A DNA stretch of 28,866 bases from an uncultured Collinsella sp. (lineage in GTDB: Bacteria > Actinomycetota > Coriobacteriia > Coriobacteriales > Coriobacteriaceae): NCBI GenBank assembly GCA_900544995.1, contig UQXC01000025.1, forward strand, positions 1 to 28,866, written 5' to 3'. Below, one piece after another: positions 16,207-23,131 of the stretch. The number at the start of each line of letters is the position of its first letter. Position 1 is the stretch's first letter. The position numbers and the translations under genes were made by a program. The notes under the pieces are model-generated. The model ran no database searches, was not told where the DNA came from, and saw nothing but the letters and a program-made list of their open reading frames with translations.

Positions 16207-16255
16207 TTGACCATTTGCTAGCTTCTTTATATATTGTTGCTAGCAAGGCTAGCAA
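16207..16255 (+). promoter_or_regulatory. Toxin-antitoxin promoter with TTGCTAGC operator sites
   Basis: TTGACC (16207-16212), a 17-base spacer and TATATT (16230-16235) make a strong promoter. TTGCTAGC occurs in the spacer (16215-16222) and again right after the -10 as part of the inverted repeat TTGCTAG-CAAGG-CTAGCAA (16237-16255). Three half-sites overlapping a promoter are what autoregulation by the antitoxin or toxin-antitoxin complex would need. Confidence 0.75.
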
Positions 16256-16275
16256 TTGAAGGGAGCGGGATCGAC

Positions 16276-16629
16276 GTGGGTGCTGTTAGCGGCATGGCGC
16301 AGGTGAACGTTCGCGTGGATCGCCAGGTCAAGAACCGTGCCGAGGAAGCGCTGCGGCTTTCGGGCGCCTCGCTGCCCGAGCTTATCAAAAAGGTCGTGGC
16401 AAAGGTTGCACAGGGCGGCGGTTCGTGCGAAGAGGTGCTGTCGGCCGTTGACGACCAACTGCCTAGTGCTGGTGCCACCTCGCTGTTCGCCGCATCATGG
16501 GCGGCGGCGGATCAGCTTTACGCGGACCTGGGCATCGCTACGTCGTCCGTGTCCGACGATCGCGATTGGGACGCAATCTATTCCGAAGCCATGGACGAGC
16601 ATTATCGCCAAAAGGGGATGATCCAGTGA
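16276..16629 (+). CDS. RelB/DinJ-like antitoxin
   Basis: A 117-residue protein whose N-terminal part, AQVNVRVDRQVKNRAEEALRLSGASLPELIKKVV, has the ribbon-helix-helix pattern of RelB/DinJ-type antitoxins (beta strand NVRVD, then two helices). The C-terminal part would wrap the toxin. It should bind DNA as a dimer and repress its own promoter through the TTGCTAGC sites at 16215-16255. GTG 16276 is chosen because AAGGGAG (16259-16265) lies upstream, though the 10-base spacing is long; ATG 16294, which begins exactly at the conserved region, is a real alternative. The toxin GTG overlaps its stop codon by 4 bases. Pairing with a PIN toxin rather than a RelE toxin is less usual for this antitoxin fold. 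Confidence 0.75.
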   Translation: MGAVSGMAQVNVRVDRQVKNRAEEALRLSGASLPELIKKVVAKVAQGGGSCEEVLSAVDDQLPSAGATSLFAASWAAADQLYADLGIATSSVSDDRDWDAIYSEAMDEHYRQKGMIQ

Positions 16630-17141
16630 GTGGGGCGCCTCTCAAGATTATGGTGGACGCCAACGTATGGGTCGATTCGTTTTGCGTCGACCATGCCGAG
16701 TCGCTTGCCGCGCGTGCGTTTATTGGGCAGGCGACGGAGACGGGGGCGTTGCTGTTCTTCCCGGTGCATATCGCTAAGGACGTGCTGTATGTTGTCCAAC
16801 ACGAGCTGAAGCGAAGCGTTCTTACCAGCGGGGGAGCGCTCGACGAGGCTTCTGCCCGCGCGATTGGCGATGCGGCGTTGGCGTTTGTGCGGAACATGAC
16901 CGAAAACGCCACGGCCGTGGGTGCAGATGCGTCGGACCTTTGGCTGGCCGACAAATACTTAGCGCTCCATCGCGATTACGAGGACAACTTGGTGCTCGCC
17001 GCATGCAAGCGCGCACAGGTCGATTACTTGGTGACTAACGATCGCAAGCTGCTCGAACATGCCGATCTTGCAGCAAAGACACCTCGTCAAATGATGCCGA
17101 TTCTTGCTTTGGCCGAACGCGGCGGCGCGGCTATCAGTTGA
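16626..17141 (+). CDS. PIN-domain toxin (putative ribonuclease)
   Basis: A 171-residue PIN-domain protein, likely a VapC-type RNase of a type II toxin-antitoxin system. The first catalytic Asp is D11 in IMVDANVWVD. The third motif, HRDYEDNLVLAACKRAQVDYLVTNDRKLL, has D117/D120 and the terminal N-D that complete the magnesium site; a central acidic residue probably comes from the GADASDLWLAD region. Translation starts at GTG 16626, inside the antitoxin stop (GTGA overlap), a hallmark of coupled toxin-antitoxin genes. The alternative reading from 16497 would run antisense to sense out of frame through the antitoxin and is not credible. The gene ends before an imperfect hairpin shared with a convergent gene. 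Confidence 0.88.
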   Translation: MSGAPLKIMVDANVWVDSFCVDHAESLAARAFIGQATETGALLFFPVHIAKDVLYVVQHELKRSVLTSGGALDEASARAIGDAALAFVRNMTENATAVGADASDLWLADKYLALHRDYEDNLVLAACKRAQVDYLVTNDRKLLEHADLAAKTPRQMMPILALAERGGAAIS

Positions 17142-17153
17142 CGCGAACTGTTT

Positions 17154-17190
17154 GCGGGCCTCTTGGACGACGATGCGCCAAGGGACCCGC
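17154..17190. terminator. Hairpin between convergent genes
   Basis: GCGGGCCTCTTGG (17154-17166) pairs with CCAAGGGACCCGC (17178-17190) with two mismatches. It lies between the toxin stop and the stop of the minus-strand gene at 17200 and could serve both, although neither side has a strong T-run. Confidence 0.45.
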
Positions 17191-17199
17191 GTTTGCAAT

Positions 17200-17634
17200 T
17201 TACAAAAGCTCGGCCTTAATGGCGGGACTTTCTGCGAGCTGTTCGGCTGCCTTTTCGTCGGAATCGTTTAGTGCTGCCAGACTGCGGTAGACCCACTCGT
17301 TGACCTGGGTGTTCTTGACGCCTGCGGTCTGCATAAGGGCGCCTACCTCACGGATTGCTGCGAACAGATCGGCCTTGGGCCCCGCGAGCTCGACCTCAAT
17401 GCCGTGGTAGGCGGCCACGCCGCGGTTCTCACTCACGTGGTCGATAAAGCCCTCGACGGTCTCAAGCTGCTGGGCGAGAGCTGCATCATCGTCAGCGTCC
17501 AGCGCGACGAGTGCATTCGATACTGTGAGGGCGGGATGTCCGCAGGGGACAAAGCCTTCGATGACATCCATAGCTTCGGTAATGGTTGAGCCTAGGCCTG
17601 CGAGGGCATTGACGAGTTGCTGCTTGGTATCCAT
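17200..17634 (-). CDS. Hypothetical protein, 144 residues
   Basis: Not recognised. The protein is acidic, predicted mostly helical and has no membrane segment or signal peptide. It has two loosely similar halves by pattern (NALAGLGSTITEAMDVIEGF and LFAAIREVGALMQTAGV), and its only cysteine is in VPCGHPALTVSNALVAL. Its last residues, NDSDEKAAEQLAESPAIKAELL, look like a final helix pair. The start is convincing: on the minus strand AAAGGA precedes ATG by six bases (ATG complement at 17632-17634). It stands alone between the convergent PIN toxin and the divergent ssrA, so the neighbours give no clue. Codon use matches the surrounding housekeeping genes, so it is very likely a real, resident gene. 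Confidence 0.7.
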   Translation of the reverse strand: MDTKQQLVNALAGLGSTITEAMDVIEGFVPCGHPALTVSNALVALDADDDAALAQQLETVEGFIDHVSENRGVAAYHGIEVELAGPKADLFAAIREVGALMQTAGVKNTQVNEWVYRSLAALNDSDEKAAEQLAESPAIKAELL

Positions 17635-17769
17635 AACGGTCCTTTCGACGGGTCAATTTTGCCTGGCGAAAATATACGTGACGCGAACGGTAGCAAAAGT
17701 GCGAAGTGCGGCGCACATTGGGGTCTTCACAGCTCGTGCATAGAACAGCTGCCTGCCTTTAGAACGTGG

Positions 17770-17873
17770 TAAGATAGCTATCCACGAGCGGGGTTCACCC
17801 CGCGTGTTCCTTGAAAAGTCGACGGTTATCGGGTGTTTGCAGACCCGACACCATCCAGACTTTCCCAACATTC
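17770..17873 (+). promoter_or_regulatory. Upstream region of ssrA with -10-like element and leader hairpin
   Basis: TAAGAT (17770-17775) is the best -10 candidate, with no good -35. Just after it GCGGGG-TTCA-CCCCGC (17788-17803) forms a tight hairpin, and CGGGT/ACCCG (17830-17847) a second. If transcription starts near 17782, about 90 nt would be cut off by RNase P to make mature tmRNA. A promoter closer to 17874 was not seen. Confidence 0.35.
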
Positions 17874-18237
17874 GGGGGCGACTGGTTTCGACACGATAGC
17901 TCTGAGAGAGGAAGCAAGCCGAGGTCTCCTCGCCTCGTTAAACAGGGGTACCGTCAAATTGAATTGACAACAACTCTTCTTTTGAGCCTATGGCTCTCGC
18001 TGCTTAGTTTATAGCGGCGCGTCAACCCGGTGATTTCCCCGGCACCGGCGCGACGTCATGTTAGGGGAATGCTCCTGCGCACGTAATCGGTATGGCGCAG
18101 GCTAAGACCGAACCGGTTAGGACGCCGCGAGCGTGTCGCTGCGCGCAAAGCGTCCGAGACTAAACCAGCGACTGAGCTTGGAGATGCCAATCAGGGGGCT
18201 TTCGTGGACCGGAGTTCGATTCTCCGCGCCTCCACCA
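17874..18237 (+). ncRNA. ssrA: Transfer-messenger RNA
   Basis: tmRNA rescues ribosomes stalled on broken mRNA and tags the peptide for proteolysis. The 5' end GGGGGCGACTGGTTTCGAC is the classical tmRNA opening. It pairs over 7 bp (one G-U) with CGCCTCC near the 3' end, which is followed by an encoded ACCA (18234-18237). The T-arm is CGGAG-TTCGATT-CTCCG. The tag reading frame ends in codons for DNNSSFEPMALAA and TAG at 18005-18007; the hydrophobic ALAA end is the usual protease signal. The resume codon is at or just before 17966, but its exact position is uncertain because the codon before GAC is ATT, not the common GCA. The pseudoknot-rich middle spans 18010-18160. Confidence 0.97.
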
Positions 18238-18245
18238 TAAGTAAC

Positions 18246-18279
18246 AGGCAGGTAGATGCTCATATCTACCTGCCTTTTT
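18246..18279 (+). terminator. ssrA: Rho-independent terminator of ssrA
   Basis: AGGCAGGTAGAT (18246-18257), loop GCTCAT, ATCTACCTGCCT (18264-18275), then TTTT. Perfect 12-bp stem starting 8 bases after the tmRNA CCA end. Confidence 0.95.
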
Positions 18280-18288
18280 ATTTCTTGT

Positions 18289-18340
18289 CCGTACCGCGGA
18301 GAATCGAACTCTATGCAGGGCGCGGGCGTAAAGAAAACGC
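18289..18340. repeat. Inverted T-arm-like repeat, copy 1
   Basis: Bases 18296-18311 are the exact reverse complement of the tmRNA T-arm segment 18212-18227 (16 of 16). The larger unit, about 52 bp, recurs at 18500-18552 with only a few differences. AAAACGC-GTGA-GCGTTTTT follows as a small hairpin. It may be a scar of integration at the tmRNA 3' end, or part of a dispersed repeat. Confidence 0.6.
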
Positions 18341-18499
18341 GTGAGCGTTTTTAGCCCGCGGGCGAGGACGCCGGCAGGCGGCCGAAGCCGGTGCGGATTT
18401 GCGAAGCAAATACGCGGATTCTCCGCGCAAACTTCCGACTCAGAACGGATGCGATGGTTGTCGAATTTCAGCTGGCCTCGCCCCGCATCAACGGATCCC

Positions 18500-18552
18500 C
18501 CGTACCGCGGAGAATCGAGCTCTGTGCAGGGCGCGGGCGTAAAAGAAAGCGC
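18500..18552. repeat. Inverted T-arm-like repeat, copy 2
   Basis: A second copy of the 18289-18340 unit in the same orientation, with substitutions at about three places and a one-base length difference in the A-run. The tmRNA-like core is GCGGAGAATCGAGCTC, one change from copy 1. The 159 bases between copies hold small hairpins such as ATTTGC-GAA-GCAAAT (18397-18411) and no credible gene. Confidence 0.6.
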
Positions 18553-18569
18553 CTTGGCAACGCAGACAG

Positions 18570-18829
18570 GGACATGCTTTCCCAATGGCGGCCCAGGCGG
18601 AAAGCACGTCCCGGAATCCGCGCTCAGACTGGGACGTAGTTTCCGGATGGCGCCTCAAGCGGAAACTGCGACCCGGAATCGAGCCGTAGAGTGGGACATG
18701 CTTTCCCAATGGCAGCTCAAGCGGAAAATACATCCCGGAATCCTCATTCGGAATGGGATGCAGTTTCCAAATGAATGGCTAGCGGAAAATCCGTCCCGGA
18801 ATCTCGCCTCAAACTGGGACACACTTTCC
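18570..18829. repeat. Tandem array of about 61-bp hairpin units
   Basis: Units begin at GGGAC/GGGAT at 18570, 18631, 18693, 18755 and 18816, giving periods of 61, 62, 62 and 61 bases. Each of the first four has two 14-base arms able to pair, for example GGGACATGCTTTCC with GGAAAGCACGTCCC in unit 1 (13 of 14), 12 plus one G-U in unit 2, and weaker pairing in units 3 and 4. The fifth unit is cut short after its first arm. CCCGGAATC follows the second arm in every full unit. No protein-coding frame is supported. Confidence 0.8.
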
Positions 18830-18916
18830 GCTTCACCTGCCGCCTCGAAAAACCTGCGCGCTCGCCGTCCCAAAACTGGGTAGAAGAAGGCCAAAACGCA
18901 ATCGCAGGAGGTCAAT

Positions 18917-19795
18917 ATGACTGCAGAAGATAAGGCAAAGAACGCCGGCAAGGTCGCGCTCGTCCTAGAGGGCGGTAGTTTTCGCGGGCAATTTACCGCG
19001 GGCGTGCTCGATGTTCTCATGGAGGCTGGCGTCGAGATTCCGGCTGTCTACGGTGTATCGGCAGGTGCTCTCAACGGCGTGAACTATAAGTCGCACCAGA
19101 TCGGCCGTGCCAACCGCATCAACCTGGCTTTCTGCAGCGACAGCCGCTTCATGGGCGCCGCATCGTTTGCGTCCACGGGCTCTATTGTGGGTTACGACTT
19201 TATCTTCAACGATGTCCAGGACCGCCTGGATCCCTTTGACAACGAGACGTTCGACGCGAGCCCCATCGAGATGTACGCCGTCGCGACGGACATGCTGTTT
19301 GGAACCGCCACGTACCTCCCGGTCAAAAGCGCCGTGCTCGATCTCGACGCCGTACGCGCCTCGACGTCGCTGCCGCTGGTGACGCCGCCGGTCGAGATTG
19401 ACGGGCACAAATACGTCGACGGTGGCGTAGCCGATTCGATCCCCATCGAGCACGTGCTGGAGGAGGCGGGCTTCGACCGTGCGGTCGTCATCGTCACGCA
19501 GGACCGCTCGTACGAGAAAAAGCCTTACGAGTTTATGCCTGCCGCGCGCGCCCGCTATGCCGACTACCCCTATCTGCTCGAGGGAATCGAGACGCGCCAC
19601 GACCGCTACAACATACAACGCATGCACCTGTGGAAGTATGAGCGCGAGGGCCGCGCGTTGGTCGTTGCTCCGCAAAAGCCGGTCGAGGTCGGCCATGTCG
19701 AGCACGATTCGGCAAAGCTTTTGGACCTGTATATCCAGGGCCGTCAGGAGGCAAAGCGCCTGCTCGCGGAAATCCAAGAGTTCGTTGAGCGCTAG
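18917..19795 (+). CDS. Patatin-like phospholipase family protein
   Basis: A 292-residue lipid acyl hydrolase of the bacterial patatin family, YjjU-like. The oxyanion-hole motif is LEGGSFRGQFTAGVLD near residue 17; the nucleophile is S48 in GVSAG; the dyad aspartate is D168 in VDGGVADS. All catalytic elements are present, so it should be an active serine hydrolase with a Ser-Asp dyad. There is no signal peptide or membrane segment, so a cytoplasmic or peripheral membrane role is likely. The start is clear: AGGAGG (18906-18911) lies 5 bases before ATG 18917. The gene stands alone between the hairpin array and the rplM promoter. The natural substrate, phospholipid or acylglycerol, is unknown. 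Confidence 0.92.
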   Translation: MTAEDKAKNAGKVALVLEGGSFRGQFTAGVLDVLMEAGVEIPAVYGVSAGALNGVNYKSHQIGRANRINLAFCSDSRFMGAASFASTGSIVGYDFIFNDVQDRLDPFDNETFDASPIEMYAVATDMLFGTATYLPVKSAVLDLDAVRASTSLPLVTPPVEIDGHKYVDGGVADSIPIEHVLEEAGFDRAVVIVTQDRSYEKKPYEFMPAARARYADYPYLLEGIETRHDRYNIQRMHLWKYEREGRALVVAPQKPVEVGHVEHDSAKLLDLYIQGRQEAKRLLAEIQEFVER

Positions 19796-19894
19796 CGACG
19801 ACGAACCCTCAAAAAATGACAACAGCTAAAGAGCTAGAAAATCACGGCTCGTGGATGACATGTGCAGAAACTCTGGTCGGAGCCAAAATACCTG

Positions 19895-19922
19895 TTGACT
19901 CGTACGGCGAGCGGGGTAATAT
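19895..19922 (+). promoter_or_regulatory. Promoter of rplM-rpsI
   Basis: TTGACT (19895-19900), a 16-base spacer and TAATAT (19917-19922), about 60 bases upstream of the rplM start codon. Near-consensus elements fit a strongly expressed ribosomal protein operon. Confidence 0.75.
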
Positions 19923-19988
19923 GGACGGGTTACTTGCAGAGCCCCGTGAATCTCTGTAACAACACGTACTGTACATGGAGGAGTCTAA

Positions 19989-20432
19989 GTGATTTCGAAA
20001 TCGACTCACTACGCCAAGCAGGGCGAGGTCCAGCGCAACTGGGTTCTCGTCGACGCCGATGGTGCTGTCCTGGGCCGTCTTGCCACCCAGATCGCAATGA
20101 TCCTGCGCGGTAAGAACAAGCCCCAGTTCACGCCCAACAGCGACTGCGGCGACTTCGTTGTCGTCATCAACGCCGATAAGGTCCAGCTTACCGGTAACAA
20201 GGCCGACACGAAGACCTATTATCGCCACAGCGGCTACAACGGCGGCCTCAAGGCTGAGAGCTTCCGCCAGGCTATGGAGAAGCACCCGGAGAAGGTTATC
20301 GAGCGCGCCGTTCGCGGTATGCTGCCCAAGACCACCCTCGGCCGTGCCCAGATGACCAAGCTTAAGGTCTACGCTGGCACCGAGCATCCGCATGCTGCCC
20401 AGAACCCCACGAAGATTGAGCTGGAGGCTTAA
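19989..20432 (+). CDS. rplM: 50S ribosomal protein L13
   Basis: A 147-residue large-subunit ribosomal protein. The sequence is typical: WVLVDADGAVLGRLATQIAMILRGK at the N-terminus, FVVVINADKVQLTGNK in the centre, then YYRHSGYNGGLK and the VRGMLPKTTLGRAQMTKLKVYAGTEHPH block at the C-terminus. The start codon is GTG at 19989, supported by GGAGGAG (19977-19983) 5 bases upstream; no in-frame ATG near it would keep the conserved N-terminus. It is followed after 2 bases by rpsI, the standard L13-S9 pair found in most bacteria. Expression should be driven by the promoter at 19895-19922. Confidence 0.98.
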   Translation: MISKSTHYAKQGEVQRNWVLVDADGAVLGRLATQIAMILRGKNKPQFTPNSDCGDFVVVINADKVQLTGNKADTKTYYRHSGYNGGLKAESFRQAMEKHPEKVIERAVRGMLPKTTLGRAQMTKLKVYAGTEHPHAAQNPTKIELEA

Positions 20433-20434
20433 AG

Positions 20435-20830
<396 letters not shown>

Positions 20831-20862
20831 GGTTTTATCTCCTTTCGAGATACAATGTACAA

Positions 20863-20905
20863 GCGGGGCCTGCCGATTCCTCGGCGGGTCCCGCTTTTCT
20901 TTTTC
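20863..20905 (+). terminator. Rho-independent terminator of rplM-rpsI
   Basis: GCGGGGCCTGCCGA (20863-20876) pairs with TCGGCGGGTCCCGC (20881-20894) with one G-T, loop TTCC, followed by TTTTCTTTTT. TACAAT at 20851-20856, just before it, is a possible -10 for a glmM transcript but lacks a matching -35. Confidence 0.92.
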
Positions 20906-20953
20906 GACTAGGGTGGGCGGTTGCATATCGCCTGCTAGGGAAGGAGCGATCCT

Positions 20954-22291
20954 ATGCCCCAGAACATTTTCGGTACCGACGGCGTCCGTGGCGTCGCCAA
21001 TGCCGACCTCTCGTGCGACCTCGCGTTTCGCCTGGGCCGCGCGGCGACCAAGTTCCTTGGCCCGGACATCTGCATCGGCCGTGACACGCGCCTTTCGGGC
21101 ACCATGCTCGAGAGCGCTCTGACCGCCGGCATTATGGCCGAGGGCGGCCGCCCGCATTGCTGCGGCGTTATCCCCACGCCTGCCGTGGCACTGCTCACCG
21201 TTCAGAACGAGCTCGATGGCGGCATCGTCATCTCTGCTTCGCATAATCCGCCGGAGTTCAACGGTATCAAGTTCTTTAGCCGCAAGGGCATGAAGCTTCC
21301 CGACGCGGTCGAGGAAGAGATCAGCGCCTGGGTCATGTCCGAGGAAGCCATGGCTGCCGACACGCTGCCGACTGGCGCCGGCGTGGGCCACATCATCAAG
21401 ATGAAGGACGCTCGCAAGGCATACGTCGACCACGCCATCGATACGCTTGATGGCCTGAGGCTCGACGGCCTGGTCGTTGCCGTCGACTGCGGTCACGGTG
21501 CTTCCTGCCAGACTACGCCCGCCGCGCTGCAGCGCCTGGGTGCCACGGTCCATGCCATCAACACCGATTACTGCGGCACCGACATTAACGTTGAGTGCGG
21601 CTCTACGCACCTCGAGCCCCTGCGCGAGCTCGTGCTGCGCACCCATGCTGACATCGGTCTGGCCCACGACGGCGACGCCGACCGCGTACTGTTCGTGGAC
21701 AGCGAGGGCAACGAGATCGACGGTGACTACATCCTAGCTATCTGCGGTTCTGACCTCGCCGCTCGCGGCAAGCTCGCCAACTCCGAGATCGTCTCGACCG
21801 TCATGTGCAACCTTGGCTTCTTCATCGCTATGAAGGAGCAGGGCTTCGAGATGGTTCAGACCGCCGTGGGCGACCGCTACGTTTTGGAGCGCATGCTCGC
21901 GGACGGTGCCGTCATCGGCGGCGAGCAGTCCGGCCACATCATCTTCCTGGAGCACAACACCACCGGCGACGGCTTGGTGACGGCTCTGCAGCTGCTGGCC
22001 GTGCTCAAGCGCACCGGTCGTACCCTCACCGATCTTGCCGGCATCATGAAGAAGTACCCGCAGGTACTCGTTAACGTGCATTCCGACAACAAGGCTGGTC
22101 TGGACGACTGCCAGCCCATCTGGGATGCCGTCGCTGCTGCCGAGAAGGAGCTTGACGGCCGCGGCCGCATTCTGGTGCGCCCGAGCGGTACCGAGCCGCT
22201 GGTCCGCGTGATGGCCGAGGCCGAGACGCACGAGCTGACTCAGCGCGTTGTCGACGACATCGTCGAGGTTGTCAAGCGCGAACTTCCCTAA
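20954..22291 (+). CDS. glmM: Phosphoglucosamine mutase
   Basis: GlmM interconverts glucosamine-6-phosphate and glucosamine-1-phosphate, the step that commits amino sugar to UDP-GlcNAc for peptidoglycan. The 445-residue protein opens with FGTDGVRGVAN, typical of GlmM. The phosphorylated active-site serine is S96 in SASHNPPEFNGIKFF; the metal loop is HDGDADRVLFVD; the sugar-binding loop is GEQSGHII; and the phosphate-binding loop near the C-terminus is RPSGTEPLVRVM. The length is normal. AAGGAG (20941-20946) lies 7 bases before ATG 20954. The gene sits between ribosomal protein genes and a PTS IIA gene, and nagB, which acts on the same substrate in the catabolic direction, is two genes downstream. 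Confidence 0.96.
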   Translation: MPQNIFGTDGVRGVANADLSCDLAFRLGRAATKFLGPDICIGRDTRLSGTMLESALTAGIMAEGGRPHCCGVIPTPAVALLTVQNELDGGIVISASHNPPEFNGIKFFSRKGMKLPDAVEEEISAWVMSEEAMAADTLPTGAGVGHIIKMKDARKAYVDHAIDTLDGLRLDGLVVAVDCGHGASCQTTPAALQRLGATVHAINTDYCGTDINVECGSTHLEPLRELVLRTHADIGLAHDGDADRVLFVDSEGNEIDGDYILAICGSDLAARGKLANSEIVSTVMCNLGFFIAMKEQGFEMVQTAVGDRYVLERMLADGAVIGGEQSGHIIFLEHNTTGDGLVTALQLLAVLKRTGRTLTDLAGIMKKYPQVLVNVHSDNKAGLDDCQPIWDAVAAAEKELDGRGRILVRPSGTEPLVRVMAEAETHELTQRVVDDIVEVVKRELP

Positions 22292-22362
22292 TGGTCAAAA
22301 ACGGGTGCCAAGTGGTAAACTGTTAAGGTTATTTTGGTTGATCGGTATGTCCGAGGGGGAGC

Positions 22363-22860
22363 ATGTTCACTAAAGTCCTAAGGTCTTTTGGTATGCGTGG
22401 TCGAGTCCTTACGTTGGATGCTCCCATCTCGGGTGACGTCATTCCGCTCTCCGAGGTAAACGATCAGACGTTTGCCACCGGCCTTTTGGGCCAGGGCGTG
22501 GCGATTCAGCCCACCGGAACGCGCGTGATCGCGCCGGCTGATGCCAAGGTCGAGGCTATTTTTCCCACGGGACACGCCGTTGCGCTTAACACGGTCGATG
22601 GCTTGGACGTGCTCATCCACGTTGGTTTGGACACTGTTCAGCTCGAGGGCAAGCACTTTACCGTACATGCGCAAGTGGGTGACATCGTCCATAAGGGCGA
22701 TGTGCTCATTGAGTTCGATCGCGAGGCAATTGCTGCCGAGGGCTACGATGTGACGGTTCCCATCTTGGTGTGCAACTCCGTTGAGTTCTCGAGCATCAAG
22801 GGCTCCGTTGGCGTGCATGTCGAAGAGATGGACCAGCTCATCGTTGCTCGCGAGCGCTAG
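22363..22860 (+). CDS. PTS glucose-type EIIA component, stand-alone
   Basis: A 165-residue cytoplasmic phosphocarrier of the glucose (Crr) family. It takes phosphate from HPr and passes it to a glucose- or GlcNAc-type IIB domain. The phospho-accepting histidine is H86 in LIHVGLDTV and the second active-site histidine is H71 in TGHAVALN. The family landmarks APADAKVEAIFPTGHA and VKSGDxLxxFD-like GDVLIEFD are present. Stand-alone IIA proteins can also act as signalling proteins in carbon control. The start ATG 22363 follows GAGGGGGA. Preceding glmM and following nagB suggest service of an amino-sugar or glucose PTS encoded elsewhere; no IIB/IIC is in the window. The symbol crr is plausible but not assigned because regulatory function is unproven. 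Confidence 0.93.
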   Translation: MFTKVLRSFGMRGRVLTLDAPISGDVIPLSEVNDQTFATGLLGQGVAIQPTGTRVIAPADAKVEAIFPTGHAVALNTVDGLDVLIHVGLDTVQLEGKHFTVHAQVGDIVHKGDVLIEFDREAIAAEGYDVTVPILVCNSVEFSSIKGSVGVHVEEMDQLIVARER

Positions 22861-22882
22861 CAAGTGCACGTGGCCATTAGTC

Positions 22883-23131
22883 TACAATTCAAACACGTTT
22901 ACGGAGGGCGCTCTTGAAAGAGGACGCCCTCAGTGGCAAGATGGGATTTGTCCGAAGCTAAAAGGCTTTGGGTCACCGTGGACGGGCAGGGGCCTCGACG
23001 CGGTTAGACACGAGACACATACATTACGCGACCTCGCCCTGGTGGCCGCACACGTTGGTTGCGGCCGACGCGGGCCGCGGGCAAGTGCTTGTAAGGGAGC
23101 CTTGCCTCTCTTGTACGAGAAAGGACGCGTA
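22883..23131 (+). promoter_or_regulatory. nagB: Long structured leader upstream of nagB
   Basis: TACAAT (22883-22888) may be a -10 element; from there about 240 nt precede the nagB ATG. Paired segments visible by eye include GAGGGCG/CGCCCTC (22904-22910 with 22925-22931) with CTC-TTGAAA-GAG inside, CCGAAGC/GCTTTGG, GGCCGCA/TGCGGCC and GGCAAG/CTTGCC. No U-tract terminator and no known riboswitch core (including glmS ribozyme or T-box) were recognised. It could be a regulatory leader or a separate small RNA. Confidence 0.45.

Noticed and set aside
18160..18585. A 141-codon minus-strand frame overlapping the tmRNA 3' end
   Set aside because: It is antisense to ssrA and includes the WWRRGESNSGPRKPP type peptide that commonly arises from translating RNA gene ends; no ribosome site and no protein-like composition.
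18570..18829. CRISPR array
   Set aside because: The units are degenerate over their full 61 bases, spacing sequence is itself repeated, and no cas genes are present.
18341..18883. A 180-codon plus-strand frame through the hairpin array
   Set aside because: It covers the T-arm-like repeats and the tandem units; the peptide is low in hydrophobic core pattern and simply reflects the repeat period.
22781..23131. N-terminal extension of NagB
   Set aside because: It overlaps the PTS IIA gene and the structured leader; ATG 23132 has a good ribosome site and matches the family N-terminus.
22883..23131. glmS ribozyme or T-box ahead of nagB
   Set aside because: Neither the conserved ribozyme core nor the T-box TGGNACCGCG-type sequence could be found.
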